Source of the DNA: Bacteroidetes bacterium UBA4009
Lineage (GTDB): Bacteria > Bacteroidota > Bacteroidia > NS11-12g > UBA9320
Direction: 5' to 3'
Assembly (NCBI GenBank): GCA_002384205.1
Contig: DGBH01000002.1
Span: forward strand, 5,698 to 28,896
Length of the DNA: 23,199 nt
Part shown: piece by piece, positions 22,932 through 23,199 of the stretch
How positions within the stretch are numbered: position 1 is the stretch's first letter
Layout of the letters: the number at the start of each line of letters is the position of its first letter
The notes under the pieces: model-generated
Seen by the model: only the letters and a program-made list of their open reading frames with translations
Databases searched by the model: none
Told to the model about the DNA's origin: nothing
Position numbers and translations under genes: made by a program

Positions 22932-23199
22932 TAAAAATTTTTATTTACTGTTGATAGTTCCATACGTAGTAGGGCTAATTGGAATACTATTGCCTGTAAG
23001 CAGATCGCTTTTTTTGAGCTTAACTCCTATTAACTTAATCTTTAGTTTTATACTGGTAATGGTAGAAGAGTCTAAGTGGTTGCGGTACAATATACTGGGA
23101 CTTATTTTTATACTTCTCGCGAGTTTTGGTTTGGAGTATTTAGGAGTTACGTACGGTTTTGTATTTGGCAACTATAGCTACGGTAAGATGCTTGGATAC
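22912..23199 (+). CDS. Carotenoid biosynthesis protein, DUF422/CruF-like, 3' end missing
   Basis: An ATG at 22912, inside the last codons of the desaturase gene (20-base overlap), opens a frame that stays open to the window edge, giving 96 residues. The visible part has about three hydrophobic segments and the family signature LEYLGVTYGFVFGNYSYGKMLGY at the end (about 74-96). Members include CruF, the carotenoid 1',2'-hydratase, and related enzymes of C40 and C50 carotenoid end-group modification. The overlap indicates coupled expression with the upstream desaturase. The exact reaction cannot be judged from the N-terminal part. Confidence 0.8.
   Translation, partial: MISTFFNKNFYLLLIVPYVVGLIGILLPVSRSLFLSLTPINLIFSFILVMVEESKWLRYNILGLIFILLASFGLEYLGVTYGFVFGNYSYGKMLGY

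Noticed and set aside
22941..23171. 76-residue minus-strand open frame at the right edge
   Set aside because: Opposite the DUF422 gene start, whose plus-strand translation has a clear family signature.
1..23199. CRISPR arrays, tRNA/rRNA genes, insertion sequences, riboswitches
   Set aside because: Scanning by eye found no regularly spaced repeats, cloverleaf-like CCA segments, transposase motifs or long conserved leaders; a covariance-model search would be decisive.

Overview
The window looks like a chromosomal segment of a marine-type Bacteroidota, most likely Flavobacteriales or a close relative. The evidence is the AT-rich sequence (roughly 35-40% G+C by eye), repeated matches to the Bacteroidota -7 promoter box TAnnTTTG, a DUF4293 protein, a CrtD/DUF422 carotenoid pair of flavobacterial type, and a compact mreBCD-mrdA-rodA operon. 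I found no tRNA, rRNA, CRISPR array, insertion sequence or prophage. No gene-free stretch exceeds 300 bases; the longest gaps are 9679-9911 and 7170-7366.

Region 1 (1-4780, + strand) is the end of a surface polysaccharide locus: a flippase cut by the window edge, a Wzz-like chain-length protein with its own canonical promoter, and an O-antigen ligase/polymerase-like protein. An oligopeptide-type ABC permease gene follows and starts inside the ligase gene.

Region 2 (4833-8836) pairs envelope stress with wall-precursor genes. On the minus strand an ECF sigma factor, a membrane anti-sigma-like protein and dapF overlap end to end. Divergently, on the plus strand, lies an HtrA/Deg protease. The two divergent -7 boxes are only 5 bp apart. 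A strong bidirectional terminator closes htrA.

Region 3 (8971-9911) holds a Cro/CI-type repressor with a LexA/S24 self-cleaving domain, facing away from mreB. Between them are a perfect 12-bp inverted repeat (likely operator), a terminator-like hairpin and the mreB -7 box.

Region 4 (9912-16008, + strand) is the cell elongation operon mreB-mreC-mreD-mrdA(PBP2)-rodA. Every junction overlaps, and a glyoxalase II-like metallo-hydrolase is coupled at the end.

Region 5 (16060-21379, minus strand) reads DUF4293 protein, fused double oligopeptide ABC ATPase, RNase R, then a short-chain-type prenyl diphosphate synthase. Several of these genes start with TTG.

Region 6 (21438 to the end, + strand) carries a CrtD-like carotenoid desaturase and the start of a DUF422 (CruF-like) carotenoid gene that runs off the window.

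Most of the content is housekeeping envelope biology. The main points of interest are regulatory: the overlapping divergent promoters, the operator-like repeat beside mreB, promoter boxes abutting start codons, and the sigma/anti-sigma/dapF coupling. I see no clearly new multi-gene system.
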